From positions 24,268-88,267 of the forward strand of contig SZWC01001618.1 of the NCBI GenBank assembly GCA_023375785.1: 64,000 nt of DNA. Reading direction: 5' to 3'. The translations under genes and the position numbers were made by a program. The DNA is from Penium margaritaceum (taxonomy: Eukaryota > Streptophyta > Zygnematophyceae > Desmidiales > Peniaceae). Numbering within the stretch: position 1 is the first letter of the stretch; every line of letters starts with the position of its first letter. A model generated the notes under the pieces. It was given only the letters and a program-made list of their open reading frames with translations. It had not been told where the DNA came from and searched no databases. Positions 47,339 to 57,282 of this stretch are shown here, piece by piece.

Positions 47339-49100
47339 TCAGCAGGCTTTCTGCGTGAAGTACTTGTGGGGCTTGGGACGACCCCGCTCCTGGTACGGCT
47401 TGCAGTATCTCTCCACCACTCCTCCCCTCCGCTTGAGCTTCACCGCGCACTCATCATGGACGAATAGCCGGCATCCCTCACACCGCGCTCCGATCGTGGG
47501 TGCGCCGACCAAGTTCTTGCATGAGGAGCAGTGTGGCGCGCGCTCGTACTTTTGGCAGCTTGAGCATCGGTAGATCCGTTTGCCTTCGCTGCTCCGCCCC
47601 ACCTCTTTGACGCAGGATTCATGTGCCAGGTCACCGCAGTGCTCGCATCGGTAGACTGTCCCCTCAAGCCGGCCAAAGCAGTTGTCCCCCGTGCAGAGGC
47701 GCTTGTTGGAGAACTTCCATTTCATCCTCCGCGGCTTGTTGCGACAGTTGCTGCAGGTCCAGATGCCCTCCTTCCCGCNAATAGCCGGCATCCCTCACAC
47801 CGCGCTCCGATCGTGGGTGCGCCGACCAAGTTCTTGCATGAGGAGCAGTGTGGCGCGCGCTCGTACTTTTGGCAGCTTGAGCATCGGTAGATCCGTTTGC
47901 CTTCGCTGCTCCGCCCCACCTCTTTGACGCAGGATTCATGTGCCAGGTCACCGCAGTGCTCGCATCGGTAGACTGTCCCCTCAAGCCGGCCAAAGCAGTT
48001 GTCCCCCGTGCAGAGGCGCTTGTTGGAGAACTTCCATTTCATCCTCCGCGGCTTGTTGCGACAGTTGCTGCAGGTCCAGATGCCCTCCTTCCCGCGTTTG
48101 CCACACCGCAGGTGGCACATGGTTTGACACATGCCGCAGGATTTGCCGAACTCGGTCAGCTCTGTTTCACACCCTTCGCAGAGTGGGGCCAGAGTTTCAG
48201 TAGCGTAAGATAGTGAGGCCCCTGCTTCCACGATTTCCGCTCCCACACATCTCTGACACTGTCCGGCCCATACCGAGCTGCCCGTCACCAAGCAGCTTTG
48301 ATGAGCCATCCGGCCACACTTGGTGCAGCGTTCCCCTGTGCGGACAGCCTTTATGCAGGTGGGGCAGTTTTCTGTGGCAGGTGCGGGCAGGTCCTGTTCG
48401 TCCTCATCCTCCGAATCAACCTCCTCTCCCTCTGCGGTGACATGCGTCGGCTTCCGGATCCCGAGCTCGCGTTCGATCTCTTGGCGGCACCTTCGACATT
48501 TTTCTGATCCGCTCCGTTCCCCTTTTGCGTTTCGCGGCTGCTCCAGGCACTCGTCGCATATTCTTCGGTGGCATCCTTCATAGTCCTGCACCCGTCTGCC
48601 CCAGCGGTGCCCACATTGAGCACACGTCTGGCGCGCCTTCTCCTTCTGGGCCTGCTCTGCCGCTGCCATCCGACCTTCCTCTTGCCATTGTTGCATGGTG
48701 GCTCCTGTCACCGTGCGTGGCCCTTGCCGCATCCCTGCTGCCTCCTCTTCCTCCTCTTCCTCCTCATCGGGGTCCCATCCTCCTCGCGCCTCTCCTCCCC
48801 CAAAGCCTGGGCCGGCTCCGCCGCCGGAACCTGGGCCGGCTTCGCTGCCTTCCTCCTTCTTCTGCTCCACTTCCTCCCCTTGGTCTTCACTCATGCACCG
48901 CAGACAGGTGCGGTTCCAATCAATGCAGCTCTTGGCCAGCCCCTGATGCACGGGCTGGCCGCAGACGCGGCAGATGACTTTCAGGAGCTTCTCCTCGGGC
49001 AGGTTCTCCCCACAGACGGCGCAGGGCCGCGTGTAGGCAGCCAGGGCGCGGGGGCTCATGGGGACGTTCTTCCTTGGAGCATCGCTGACTCCTTGTGGGG
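47339..49100 (-). pseudogene. pol: C-terminal zinc-binding module array of Pol
   Basis: Continues the integrase frame. After a Gln/Glu-rich stretch come about six Cys/His modules. Counted from the Met at 49866, they lie at residues 282-324 (CAVC...CRVC...CLRC), 415-460 (CAQC...CDEC...CRRC), 501-540 (CPTC...CTKC...CQRC), 563-602 (CEGC...CGMC...CSNC), 619-665 and from 673 on. Most have a C-x2-C pair, a second C-x2-C, an H-x2/3-C and a final C-x2-C, the layout of PHD/RING-like cross-brace fingers. An acidic Gly-rich linker with a Glu run (about 325-380) separates modules 1 and 2. PHD-like fingers often read histone tails, so a chromatin-targeting role is an inference. A single N (47779) with a perfect 316-bp duplication disrupts the last module; collapsing it leaves an open frame to the TGA at 47339. 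Confidence 0.75.
47463..48095. repeat. 316-bp perfect duplication around a single N
   Basis: 47463-47778 and 47780-48095 are identical and separated by one N. This is the signature of two overlapping contigs joined without merging. Removing one copy and the N also repairs the reading frame. It is very probably not in the genome. Confidence 0.9.
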
Positions 49101-49416
49101 TTATTTCGCTACTGCCCGTCTGTTGTGATCTTGACTGCTGCTGTTCTGGTTGCTCCCGTTCTTTCTGTGGCTCCTGTTGCTCCTGCTGCTCTCGCTGCTC
49201 CTGCTGCTCGTGCACCGCGCGTCTTCCTTCCGCGGAGACCTCTTGCACATCACAGCCGTCCGTTGATTCCTCCAGAGGTTCCTGACTCCACACTTCCTCC
49301 TGCTCCGACACCTGGGTCTCGCACTGCTCCAGCACCTCCTCCGCGCGCCATCCCCTTGATCCCTTGCGCGCCTCCAGCGGAGGGAGTTCTCCACCTGTGC
49401 CGGGTATGTGCGTCTG

Positions 49417-50517
49417 CCAGGGCGGGGGTAGCAAAACGAACTCTGTTGCAGGATAGCTCCGCTCACTGAACCCATCTGGCCCTTCCAGCCACACTCGTCC
49501 CGCGTCCACTGCGGCCACGCGATACACCTGCCGCGCCTCTTCTGGTTCACGCCCTGCGCCCGGGAAGGGGCGGAGGTACACCAGGTTCCCTTCCTCAATC
49601 GCCCCGTGGTTGAGGCGTCGGTTGGCGACATCACATCCGCGCCAAGATGAAACCAAGGCTCTGAGGCGTGCCTCTGCCCTCACCGCGGCGGTTTTCTGGC
49701 ATCGCACCCGGTACCACTCCTGCACTTCCTTGCCCCTTGCCAACTCCCGCTCCTTCTCTGAGCCCCCTTCTTGTTGCTGCTCGGGGTCCAGTGGCAGCAG
49801 TAGTGGGGACTGCGGCATGCCAAGTGCCGCGCGCGGAGGCTGGCTGAAGAGAAGGGCATGTGGCAAGAATGTGGTGGTGCGGCTAGGGGTGATGTCGGTG
49901 AAGTGGGCGGTCTTCTAGAGGGTCTCCCCCCAGTCTGTGGCCTCCGCGGTGGCCACTGCCCGCTCCAGGATCTCGTGCCGCTGCTCGACTTGGCCTAGGG
50001 ATTGAGGTCGGTATCGTCCAGAATGCACATGCTGCACTCCCCACTCCGCGAGCTCTTCGCGGAACGCTCCTGCAAATTCAGTGCCGTTGTCACTGTGCAC
50101 CGCGCGACATCCCTCAAACTTGTAGAACACCTCTTCCCTGATAAAGCGTGCCGCACGCTCCGAGGATTTGTCGGGAACGGCCCGGACCCACATGTATTTG
50201 GTGAAATGATCCACCGCTGCAATCCATTACCGCTCTCCTTGGGCGCGGCGAGGGCGAGGTCCGTGGAAGTCAATGATGATACGGTCCAACGGCTCGCCGA
50301 TGGGGGAGGGTAAGAAGAGCGGCATGTCCCGCGGTGTTATCTTGCGGTGGCGTTCACATGGAGCACAGTGTTGTACCACGTCTTTCACCATTGCCAGGAG
50401 GTTTGGTATGTGCAGGATGGGAGTGAGACGGTCATTGAGTGCCTGGACGCCAGTGTGGTGGTGTTGATGGTATGCTTTGACCACCGCTCGTTGCAAGGTG
50501 GGTGGGGGCACCCAGAG
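49417..50517 (-). pseudogene. pol: Integrase: HHCC, DDE core and C-terminal domain
   Basis: This region would insert the cDNA. The N-terminal zinc motif has H300 and H304, then C334 and C337 (residues from the Met at 51366; about 50350-50470). The catalytic core has the first Asp in IIIDFHG (50269-50271), the second in HSDNGTEF (50089-50091) and the Glu in GQVEQRHE (49984-49986), a spacing close to the usual D-x35-E. The C-terminal domain follows (GNLVYLRPF, about 49599-49417), as in Ty3/gypsy integrases. A TAA (50227-50229) splits the core between the first and second Asp, and a TAG (49915-49917) lies just after the core. Reading frame is otherwise continuous, so these are point lesions. No chromodomain is seen; zinc modules occupy the tail instead. 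Confidence 0.88.
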
Positions 50518-51747
50518 GACCTGTGGCTTAGTCCGCCACAGACGGCCACCTTCCCACGCGTACTGTTCGCAGGTATGGGCGAGATCGTCCTTCTTCCTCC
50601 TGTCATATTCTACCCCCATCCGCGCCCCCAGGTCCCTGTACACCTTCTCCGCCTCCTCCTTCTGCTGTTCCTTGGTTGTGGCGCGGAGCAGGATGTGCGC
50701 GGCTTGCCAGATCCTCCAGTCCTGCGTCTCGGCGGGCTTCTCCTTCACCACCTTTCCCGCGGAGGCTTCTCCCTTCTTCTTCTTCTTCTCCCTTTCCAGC
50801 GCCGACAGCCCCTGGGCCCGCCTCGCGTCTTGGTCCACCTTCATCGTCTGCAGACGCCGGTGGTTTTTCTCGTCATAGACGGGGGGCTCCCTGTCCCAGC
50901 TGTCCGGGGTGGGAAAGATGCGCAGAATCCCTACCGCGCGGAGTTCCCCTTTATCCCATTGGCTTTGCAGCGTTGTTTTGGGCACTGCTCCATGCCGTCG
51001 ACCTCGTGCTCCGCGGACCTCACCTGCCTCTGGTTCTGCCTTCTGTTCTGATGCTACCTCGGGGAGTCGCAGCAGGCCCCGTCCCTTCATGATTGGCTGG
51101 TCCTCGTCAGGTGATGGTGACTCGCTGAGTTTGGAAATCACTACTCCACCTGCCTTCCGCTTCACCGCCGTCACCGTGGCACCTTCTTCAATCCGCTGTT
51201 TGTGTTGTGGTGTAGCGCCTGCGCTCCCCAGGAGGGGTTGAAGTTGAGCCGAGACCGATCCAGCCGGCAGTGGTACACTACGGGATACTGCCAGGATCAG
51301 CTCCATTGCTTGGGCGACGCTCCGCTGGACTTGTGCGAGCTGCTCCGGGTCAACAGCCTGACCCATTCCGGGGGTGGGACGGGCTTGTTTACTGCGTTTG
51401 GCGGGGGTGATGGTCGTGGAGCTGTCCTCAATGGTCCGCTTCCCTTTTTCCTTGCGGTGGGATGTTGGTGTAGTCTCTGCTGACGGCGTCTGTTTCTTCG
51501 TAGCGGAGTCTTTTTGTGGCTCGGCCTCTCGGCGGACTGATGCCGCGTGAACTGGGACCGCCTGCTCCCGGGGAGCCGCGGCTGTTGTAGCTCTCCTGGC
51601 TGCATGATGGAGCTTGGCTCTTCTGTCGAGCAGAGCCGGGGACAGAGTCAGTTGTGGGGTGTTCTTCCGCGCTCCTCTTCTGGCCTCCGCCGCCTTGGCG
51701 GATACGTCCTGGGCTTGACCCCCGCTTTCCCCTTGTGCCTCTTCCTG
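50518..51747 (-). pseudogene. pol: Charged linker upstream of integrase
   Basis: Low-complexity, Lys/Arg/Glu/Ser-rich stretch in the same frame as integrase, including a run of five Lys near residue 195 from the Met at 51366. The part before that Met reads on without a stop from the TAG at 51748. I recognise no fold up to the integrase zinc motif. It may act as a hinge or nucleic-acid-binding region, which is speculation. Typical Ty3/gypsy elements have only a short tether between RNase H and integrase. Confidence 0.6.
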
Positions 51748-51750
51748 CTA

Positions 51751-52107
51751 CTCTGTTGCCTGTGCCCCTGTTGCTTGTTTTGCCACGGTCGCCGCCTCCC
51801 TTGCATCTGCCGCCTCTGTCCCCGGAGCGGTTTTTGCCTCTTGTCCTGTTGGGTCTTCCACCCCGGCTTCGCGTTCCGCGGCCGCAACTACGGCTTCCAC
51901 CACAGCTTCTACCTCTTGCGCCGCCTTCTGCTCTACTGCAGCTTCTTCCTTCCTCCTCCGTTCTTCTGTCATCTCATGCCAGAGTGCGCGCAGCCGCTCC
52001 CTCATGCTTGTAAGCTCGGAGGAGTCGCGGAGATACTCTTGCGCCTCTTCAGTTTCACTGTGGGTGCGGTTCTTTTCCTCGCGACACACATTGACTGCCT
52101 CACAGGC
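51751..52107 (-). pseudogene. pol: Coiled-coil segment in Pol
   Basis: Strongly charged, with long Glu/Arg/Lys/Ala stretches (for example MTEERRRKEEAAVEQKAA) and heptad-like spacing of Leu/Met/Val, so a helical coiled coil is likely and could multimerise the protein. It lies in frame between the helical domain (TGA at 52108-52110) and the linker (TAG at 51748-51750). No family is recognised. Confidence 0.6.
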
Positions 52108-52110
52108 TCA

Positions 52111-52888
52111 GTGACGTACTGCCTCTTCTGTCAGTGCTGTGCGGGTTCCCTGAAGGGCTTTCCATAACCCCTCCGCCACCTCGGTCACGGCCCGTTGGCG
52201 CGTGGCGTTGTTTTGAGTCAGCTGCCAGGCGTTGGCGATAGCGGTGAACCAATGCTCATGCTGCTGCTCCGCCGCGGAGATGGCTGCCAGTTCTGCCGCA
52301 GTGTACTGCAATCCCCACCTGCGGGAGGTGAGCCCGAATAGGTAGCCCCACCTCCAGAGTTCTGCTGTCGCCTTGCGGTCAGGTACTTCCATTGTTCCTA
52401 CCGGCATGCGGGCGGCATGGTATACCGTGAGTGCCCGGGCGCGCTCCTGGAGTAGATGTACATAGCGGCGTGTGGGAACCGTGGCCTGGTCACGGCGGAC
52501 CAGGAGCCACCATTCGCGGGCAGCATCCACATTATGGTCCGGTTGTACCGTGTCCAGGAGCGTTGCCACACCCGCCATGGCCTGCGCTGGACGAAGGTTG
52601 AGGAGGTCGCGGAGCACCAAAAGGAGACGCTCGGCCCCCGCTGTCTCCAGTAACTGTACCTGTCTTGCTCGCGGCCCCAAGGCGAGGACGGTCTTGGCCG
52701 CTCCCTTCAGTGCCACTTGCCAGGCGGGGTTGAAGGAGTCCCCCAAGCTTGCGCGGACTGCCTCCGGGAGCTCGTCGAGTAGGTGGATGATCACGCTGCT
52801 TACTACATCCAGCAGGTAATCAGTTTTGGGATGATCTCCACTGCCCCCAGAGCTTTCCTCCAGACGTATCTGTGCGCCCTCCATGATT
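52111..52888 (-). pseudogene. pol: Unrecognised helical domain in Pol
   Basis: About 260 residues from MEGAQIRLEESSGG to the TGA at 52108. Composition (Leu, Ala, Arg, Trp; little Gly or Pro) suggests an all-helical globular domain, with aromatic-rich points such as REWWLLVRRD and ELWRWGYLFGL. It does not resemble the element's own Gag in the parts I can compare, nor a known retroelement enzyme that I can name. Its place between a second protease and the integrase is unusual. It could be a captured host domain or a lineage-specific structural module. Confidence 0.5.
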
Positions 52889-53430
52889 GTGCCGGCACTG
52901 AGCAAGGGGAGTAGGGTTCCACGTGAGGCCGGTGGAGAGGAGGAGTGCGCGGTTGGTGCAGATGGGCCGGATGGTGGCGGTGCTCCCGCAACTGTCATCA
53001 CCACCGGGGATGCAGCAGGGCCAGATGGCGGAGGCGTACTGGGTGACGCTGCCGCTATTGCTGCGGTAAGGCTTGGTGCCAGGGGTGCCCCAGGGGATGC
53101 TGCTACGTTTGTTCCCGCAGAATGGCCCGGTACCGGAGGGCCTCCGGGTAATGTTGCTGCTTCGAATGCCGCTGAGGCTTCCGGTGCCGCGGGGGGACCG
53201 GGTGCCGGCGGGGCTTCAGATGTCGCCGCCTCTGCTGTTGCCGTAGGAGTTGGGGCCGGAGGGGCTCCAGGTGACGCTATTGCTGCCGCGGACGGGCCTG
53301 ATGCTGGAGGTGCTCCTGGGGTTGCTTCAGATGCTGCTACCGCTGGTGACGCGGATCGTCTTGCACCAGTTGTTACACGGCCCGCGGGCTGTCGTCGGAA
53401 GGTCCGTCTCGTGACACGCTCACCCCCCCC
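52889..53430 (-). pseudogene. pol: Pro/Ala/Ser linker of degenerate repeats
   Basis: About 180 residues, mostly Pro, Ala, Ser, Gly and Thr, built from degenerate blocks of roughly 16-18 residues around SPGAPPAP and GPSA motifs. Probably a flexible spacer. At its start a C-run beside the N at 53431 changes frame relative to the PR2 region; a homopolymer error there would explain the shift. Confidence 0.65.
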
Positions 53431-53431
53431 N

Positions 53432-54502
53432 CATGGGAGAAAGGACGGAGAGTGGTCGAGCCGAAGTGAAGAGCGGGGTGAACGATCGAATAACGGCAGC
53501 AGAAATGAGACTGAGAATGCCCGCTCCGAGCAATATATCCGCCTGGCGCGGCGCGAGCCAGTCGGCCGCCAGGAGCATGTCATATGTGCGGACGTCACAC
53601 ACCTGCACGGTGTGCGGTGCATGCACGTTGGCCACCTAGATGGGCAGGGCCTCGATTTGTCCGATGGGTGCATCGATGGCGCCGGTGGAGATGGAGAAGC
53701 GGAGTCGAGTGGGCACAATGAGGTGGTCGAGACGCAGGGTGCGGGCCATCCGCAGCGCGATGGTAGTATGGGTGGCGCCGGTGTCCACGATGGCCACGAA
53801 TTTGCGGCCACACACCCAGACATAACACCATGCCACGTGGATTTCGGCCGGCGTTGGTGGACCGGTGGTCAGCGGTGCGGGGGCCCATGTGTATGGTGCT
53901 TGGCAGACATCCTCTCGAATGCGGGAGTGTGTTGTGACGATTGCATGGGCTACCATGCAGACACCTGTGTCGCGGGTGAGGGTGCAAGAGAGGCGGATGC
54001 TGACGGGGGAGAGGGAGGGGTTGTAGGAGGAAAAGAGTGCCTGCAGTCGCTCCGCAGATGCGGGGGAATGAAGAAGGAAGTCGACCAAGGAGAGGGAGTG
54101 CCGTGTATCGAGAAGAGGGGAGGCCGTGGATGGAGGGGTCATTGGAGAAGAAGCGATGGCCACCGTTGCGGTTGTGGGAGGCCGGCGGTATGATGGCCGA
54201 GAGGGGCAAGAGGGAATGTGTGCTGCAACGTCCTCCAATGTCCAGCCGCGGATGGTAGGGTTGAAGCGGCGGGCAAGCTGAAGACCGGTGGCGGCAGGGG
54301 CAGGGAAAGTCTCCACGGTGCCTAGGCACTCTGCAGGCTCCAGTTCGGATAGGAGTTGGTATGCGACTGCGGATTCCTCCTCCGTGAATTCACGAGCGAC
54401 ACCCTCCCACTGGGGCTCAGCATCCGCAGGTGGGAATGCGTCTGTGCGGGGAGACTCTTGGAGGTTGTCCTGTAGGTCCGTGGGGTGTGGCCAGTCCGCG
54501 CG
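53432..54502 (-). pseudogene. pol: Second retropepsin-like module (PR2) after RNase H
   Basis: In frame with RNase H. The core matches PR1 closely: WVCGRKFVAIVDTGATHT (catalytic Asp in DTG, 53783-53785) against WICGRKFLAIIDTGATHT, and TYDMLLAADWL against TYDVLLGMDYL. The similarity seems to extend upstream into a leader (VDFLLHSP against FFDFLRLHP), so a ~200-residue module was duplicated. A TAG (53636-53638) interrupts it exactly where PR1 has CAG (Gln), so it was open before decay. The DTG triad is intact, suggesting PR2 was kept active or only recently lost. A second protease in this position is not part of the standard Ty3/gypsy plan. Confidence 0.8.
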
Positions 54503-55047
54503 TGGGAGGCGGGTGAGGGTATCCGCGTTGCGGTTAGCGAGGGCGGGCTGATACTTGATCTTCATGTTGTAACCTTGCAAGAGGAGAGCCCACTTGGCCA
54601 AGATGCCCTCATGATTTTGCGTCGTGAGCAGCCACTGCAAGGCCAGATGGTCCGTCAGGACCGTTAAAGGCTTGCCATTCTTGATGTAGTCGCGGAAGTG
54701 TTGGAGGGCCCACAACACAGCCAAGTACTCACCTTTCACCGGTGGGTAGTTCCGCTCACCGTCAGTGAGGGCGTGGCTGGCATATGCAATCACCCGCTGA
54801 ATCGGTACCTGGACCGACTGTGACAGGACGGCACCAAGGCCTTCCCGCGACCAATCGGTTGTGATGGCAAAGGGAAGGTTGAAGTCAAGGAACTCCAACA
54901 TGGGCGCCGTAACCAAGCGGTATGTGATTTCCGCCCAAGCAGCTGCACACTCCGGAGTCCACTCAAATGGGACGTCCAGATGGGTCAACTGCTAAAGCGA
55001 GCGGATGATGCGTGCGTGGTCGCAGGCGAACTTGCGATAGAAGAGAC
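54503..55047 (-). pseudogene. pol: RNase H of Pol
   Basis: Ty3/gypsy RNase H that would degrade the RNA strand during cDNA synthesis. Residues from the start at 54988: Asp45 in TTDWS, Glu87 in KGEYLAV, Asp113 in VLTDH and Asp156 in NADTLTR match the catalytic set of the family. The N-terminal side carries the usual RT-connection motif (FEWTPECAAAW). The frame differs from that of RT: one base appears to be missing at about 55039-55047, just after KIFLGF, and a TAG lies at 54992-54994. It continues without a boundary into the PR2 module. Confidence 0.88.
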
Positions 55048-57024
55048 AAATCCCAAGAAGATCTTAACTTGCCACGCATTAGTGGGTTGTTGCCATTCCT
55101 GGACGGCGGCAATCTTCGCAGGGTCGGTTTTAACACCGTCGGCACTCATGACAAAGCCTAAGAACTCCATTTCCGCAGCACCAATGGTACACTTGGCAGC
55201 CGTGAGTTTAAGGTTTGCAGCGCGGAGTGCAGCGAAGACGGCGGAGAGGGAGGAGAAGAGGTCCTCGAAGCTGTGAGCGGCAACCATGATGTCGTCGATG
55301 TAGCAGCTCATGTTGGGAATGCCGCTGAGGGTGGAATCCATGACGCGCTGGAATGTGGCGCTAGCATTACGGAGACCGAAGGGCATGCGGGTGAAAGCAT
55401 AGAGGCCTTCAGGGGTGACAAAGGCAGTTTTGACAATGGAGTCCGGGTGCATGGGGACGGCGTGGAAGGCTGCTTTGACGTCGAGTTTTGCAAACCATCC
55501 GCGCCCCTGTTGACGCTCCTGTATGTCGACGATCAGCGGCATGGGGTAGGCATCTTCCTCGGTGACGCGATTGAGGTCGCGGAAGTCGACACAGAAGCGT
55601 TTGGAGCCGTCTGGCTTTCCGACGATGACCAAGTTGGCACGCCAGGAACTGACGATGGGCACGATCACGCCTTGCGCCTTCAATTCCGCGAGACCATCAT
55701 TGATGATCTGCTCTTGATCCGGAAGGATTCGGCGCACCTTCTGCTTCACCGCGGGAGCTGATCCGGTGTTGATGACGTGGGAGGCGCTGACTGCCCCAAG
55801 GTCTATTGCGGACCCAGCGAAGATGTCGGCGAAAGAGTCCAGCAAGTCCCGGAAGTCCTGCTTCTGGGATGGTGAGAGACGAGGGTGAAGGATGTGGTCC
55901 CACCGCGGCGGCGGAGGTGGCAATTGCTCACGGATGGGGTAGAAGTCATCATCCTCATCCAGGGGAAGGCCTGGTCCAAGTGCATGCTCGCCTTGCTGCC
56001 ACAGTCCCAAAAGGTTGGCACGCACCCCTGCTTCCGCGTGTTCCGCGAAAAGTTCACGCCACTCTTCGATATGGAGCTGTTCCGCATCCAGAGCATCATC
56101 TGCCGGTGTCAGGTTGCTCAGGGAACGTGCGGTGGCATCTTCCTGCGCCGCATCAGAGAGTGAGAAGATTGGGGCCTCGGTTACTGGCACCGTGATACGA
56201 TCGCCGACGGTGATGAGGGCGTAGTCTTTTGTGCCCGTGGCGGATGTGAGGTACATGACTCCTAGGGAAAACAGAAGGTTGCCGCGTCGCGGAAGGAGAT
56301 AGTCCATGCCCAGGAGAACATCATAGGTCTGCGCATGGGTCACTTGGACATCCACTGGTTCATGCAGAGTGCCCACCTGCAGGGGCAAGCCTCGTACTTC
56401 GCCATCCCCGTAATCGAGCCCTCCCGCGGAGTTACTCAACAGCCGCCGTGTTGGGATGACGCGGTCTGTCCATCCAATGAGGCAGAGGACGCAGAAGGCC
56501 ACACTAGTGTGGGTCGCCCCGGTGTCGATGATGGCCAAGAACTTGCGGCCACAGATCCAGACCACACAACAAGCCACCTCGTAATGGCGGTCGTCGCGGC
56601 GGAGTGGTTCCAGGGGTTGGGGTGCCCACCCCCATTCTATTTCTTTTGTAGTTAATGCAGGTGGCATCTCTGCTACAATGCGGCGGGTGTTCTGAGTGCC
56701 ATGGGGCGGAATGGTGCGGGCAAGGGAGATACCCACGGTCTGGAGGCGATGATTGGCGTTGGTAAAATCTTCTCGGAGCCGCGGAGCCAGTTCGGGATGA
56801 AGGCGAAGGAAGTCAAAGAAGTTGACAGAGGCAATGGGGGTGGTGAAGAGTTTGTGGACCGGATCAGCGGCATCTGCTGCAGGGGTGAGAATAGGCTGAG
56901 GTGCAAGTGAGTTGGTCGCAACCGCTACCGCAGGCTTGGGATCAGGTTGGCGGCGCTCCTCTAGGGGTCGCATGGAGCGGGCCGTGATGGCCTCTTGCAG
57001 CCGGGCCTCGGCGGCTTCCGCTCG
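55048..57024 (-). pseudogene. pol: Protease 1 and reverse transcriptase of Pol
   Basis: Residues from the Met at 56973. PR1 spans about 130-245: IIDTGATHT with catalytic Asp150 (56524-56526), and the flap-distal motif YDVLLGMDYL. RT spans about 365-640, with the fingers motif VGKPDGSKRFCVDFRDLN, the metal-binding LDVKAAFH (Asp498), MPFGLRNA and the catalytic YIDD (558-561), all typical of Ty3/gypsy. The leader before PR1 holds the FFDFLRLHP segment that recurs before PR2. The segment is open from the TGA at 57025-57027 to the frameshift near 55040. Together the enzymes would process the polyprotein and copy the genome. Confidence 0.93.
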
Positions 57025-57282
57025 TCAACGCAGATCGTCCTGTAACTGCGTAGCCTCCTGCAGATCCCACCCATGGAGCTTGATCCGACGGGCACGTGTG
57101 ATGAGCTCCACTTCCTCAGGTGTTGGTGCCACCTCGGTGGTCTCGTCCTCTGCCATGGGCAAGCCTAGCTTCACGTTGCGAGCGCCGGCCGCGGGATTCT
57201 GCTGCGGATTTGGCAGAAGACCCTGACCCGCTCCCTGAGCCGCCTTGTCTTGTCCCGTGGACGGCGGGTTCAGTGGCTGTAG
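57025..57282 (-). pseudogene. Gag-Pol junction segment
   Basis: About 85 in-frame codons between the Gln-rich Gag tail (TAG 57283-57285) and the TGA at 57025-57027, where CGA to TGA is the simplest change. No frameshift or conserved stop separates Gag from Pol, so the ancestral element seems to have expressed one fused protein. No domain is recognised. Confidence 0.65.

Noticed and set aside
46580-47467. Plus-strand open frames in and beside the 3' LTR
   Set aside because: They run across the LTR boundary, are not kept as protein between the two LTRs, and have no recognisable domain.
52883-54193. 436-codon plus-strand frame inside the retrotransposon
   Set aside because: It is the antisense shadow of the GC-rich Pro/Ala linker and PR2 region, Gly/Ala-rich with no domain.
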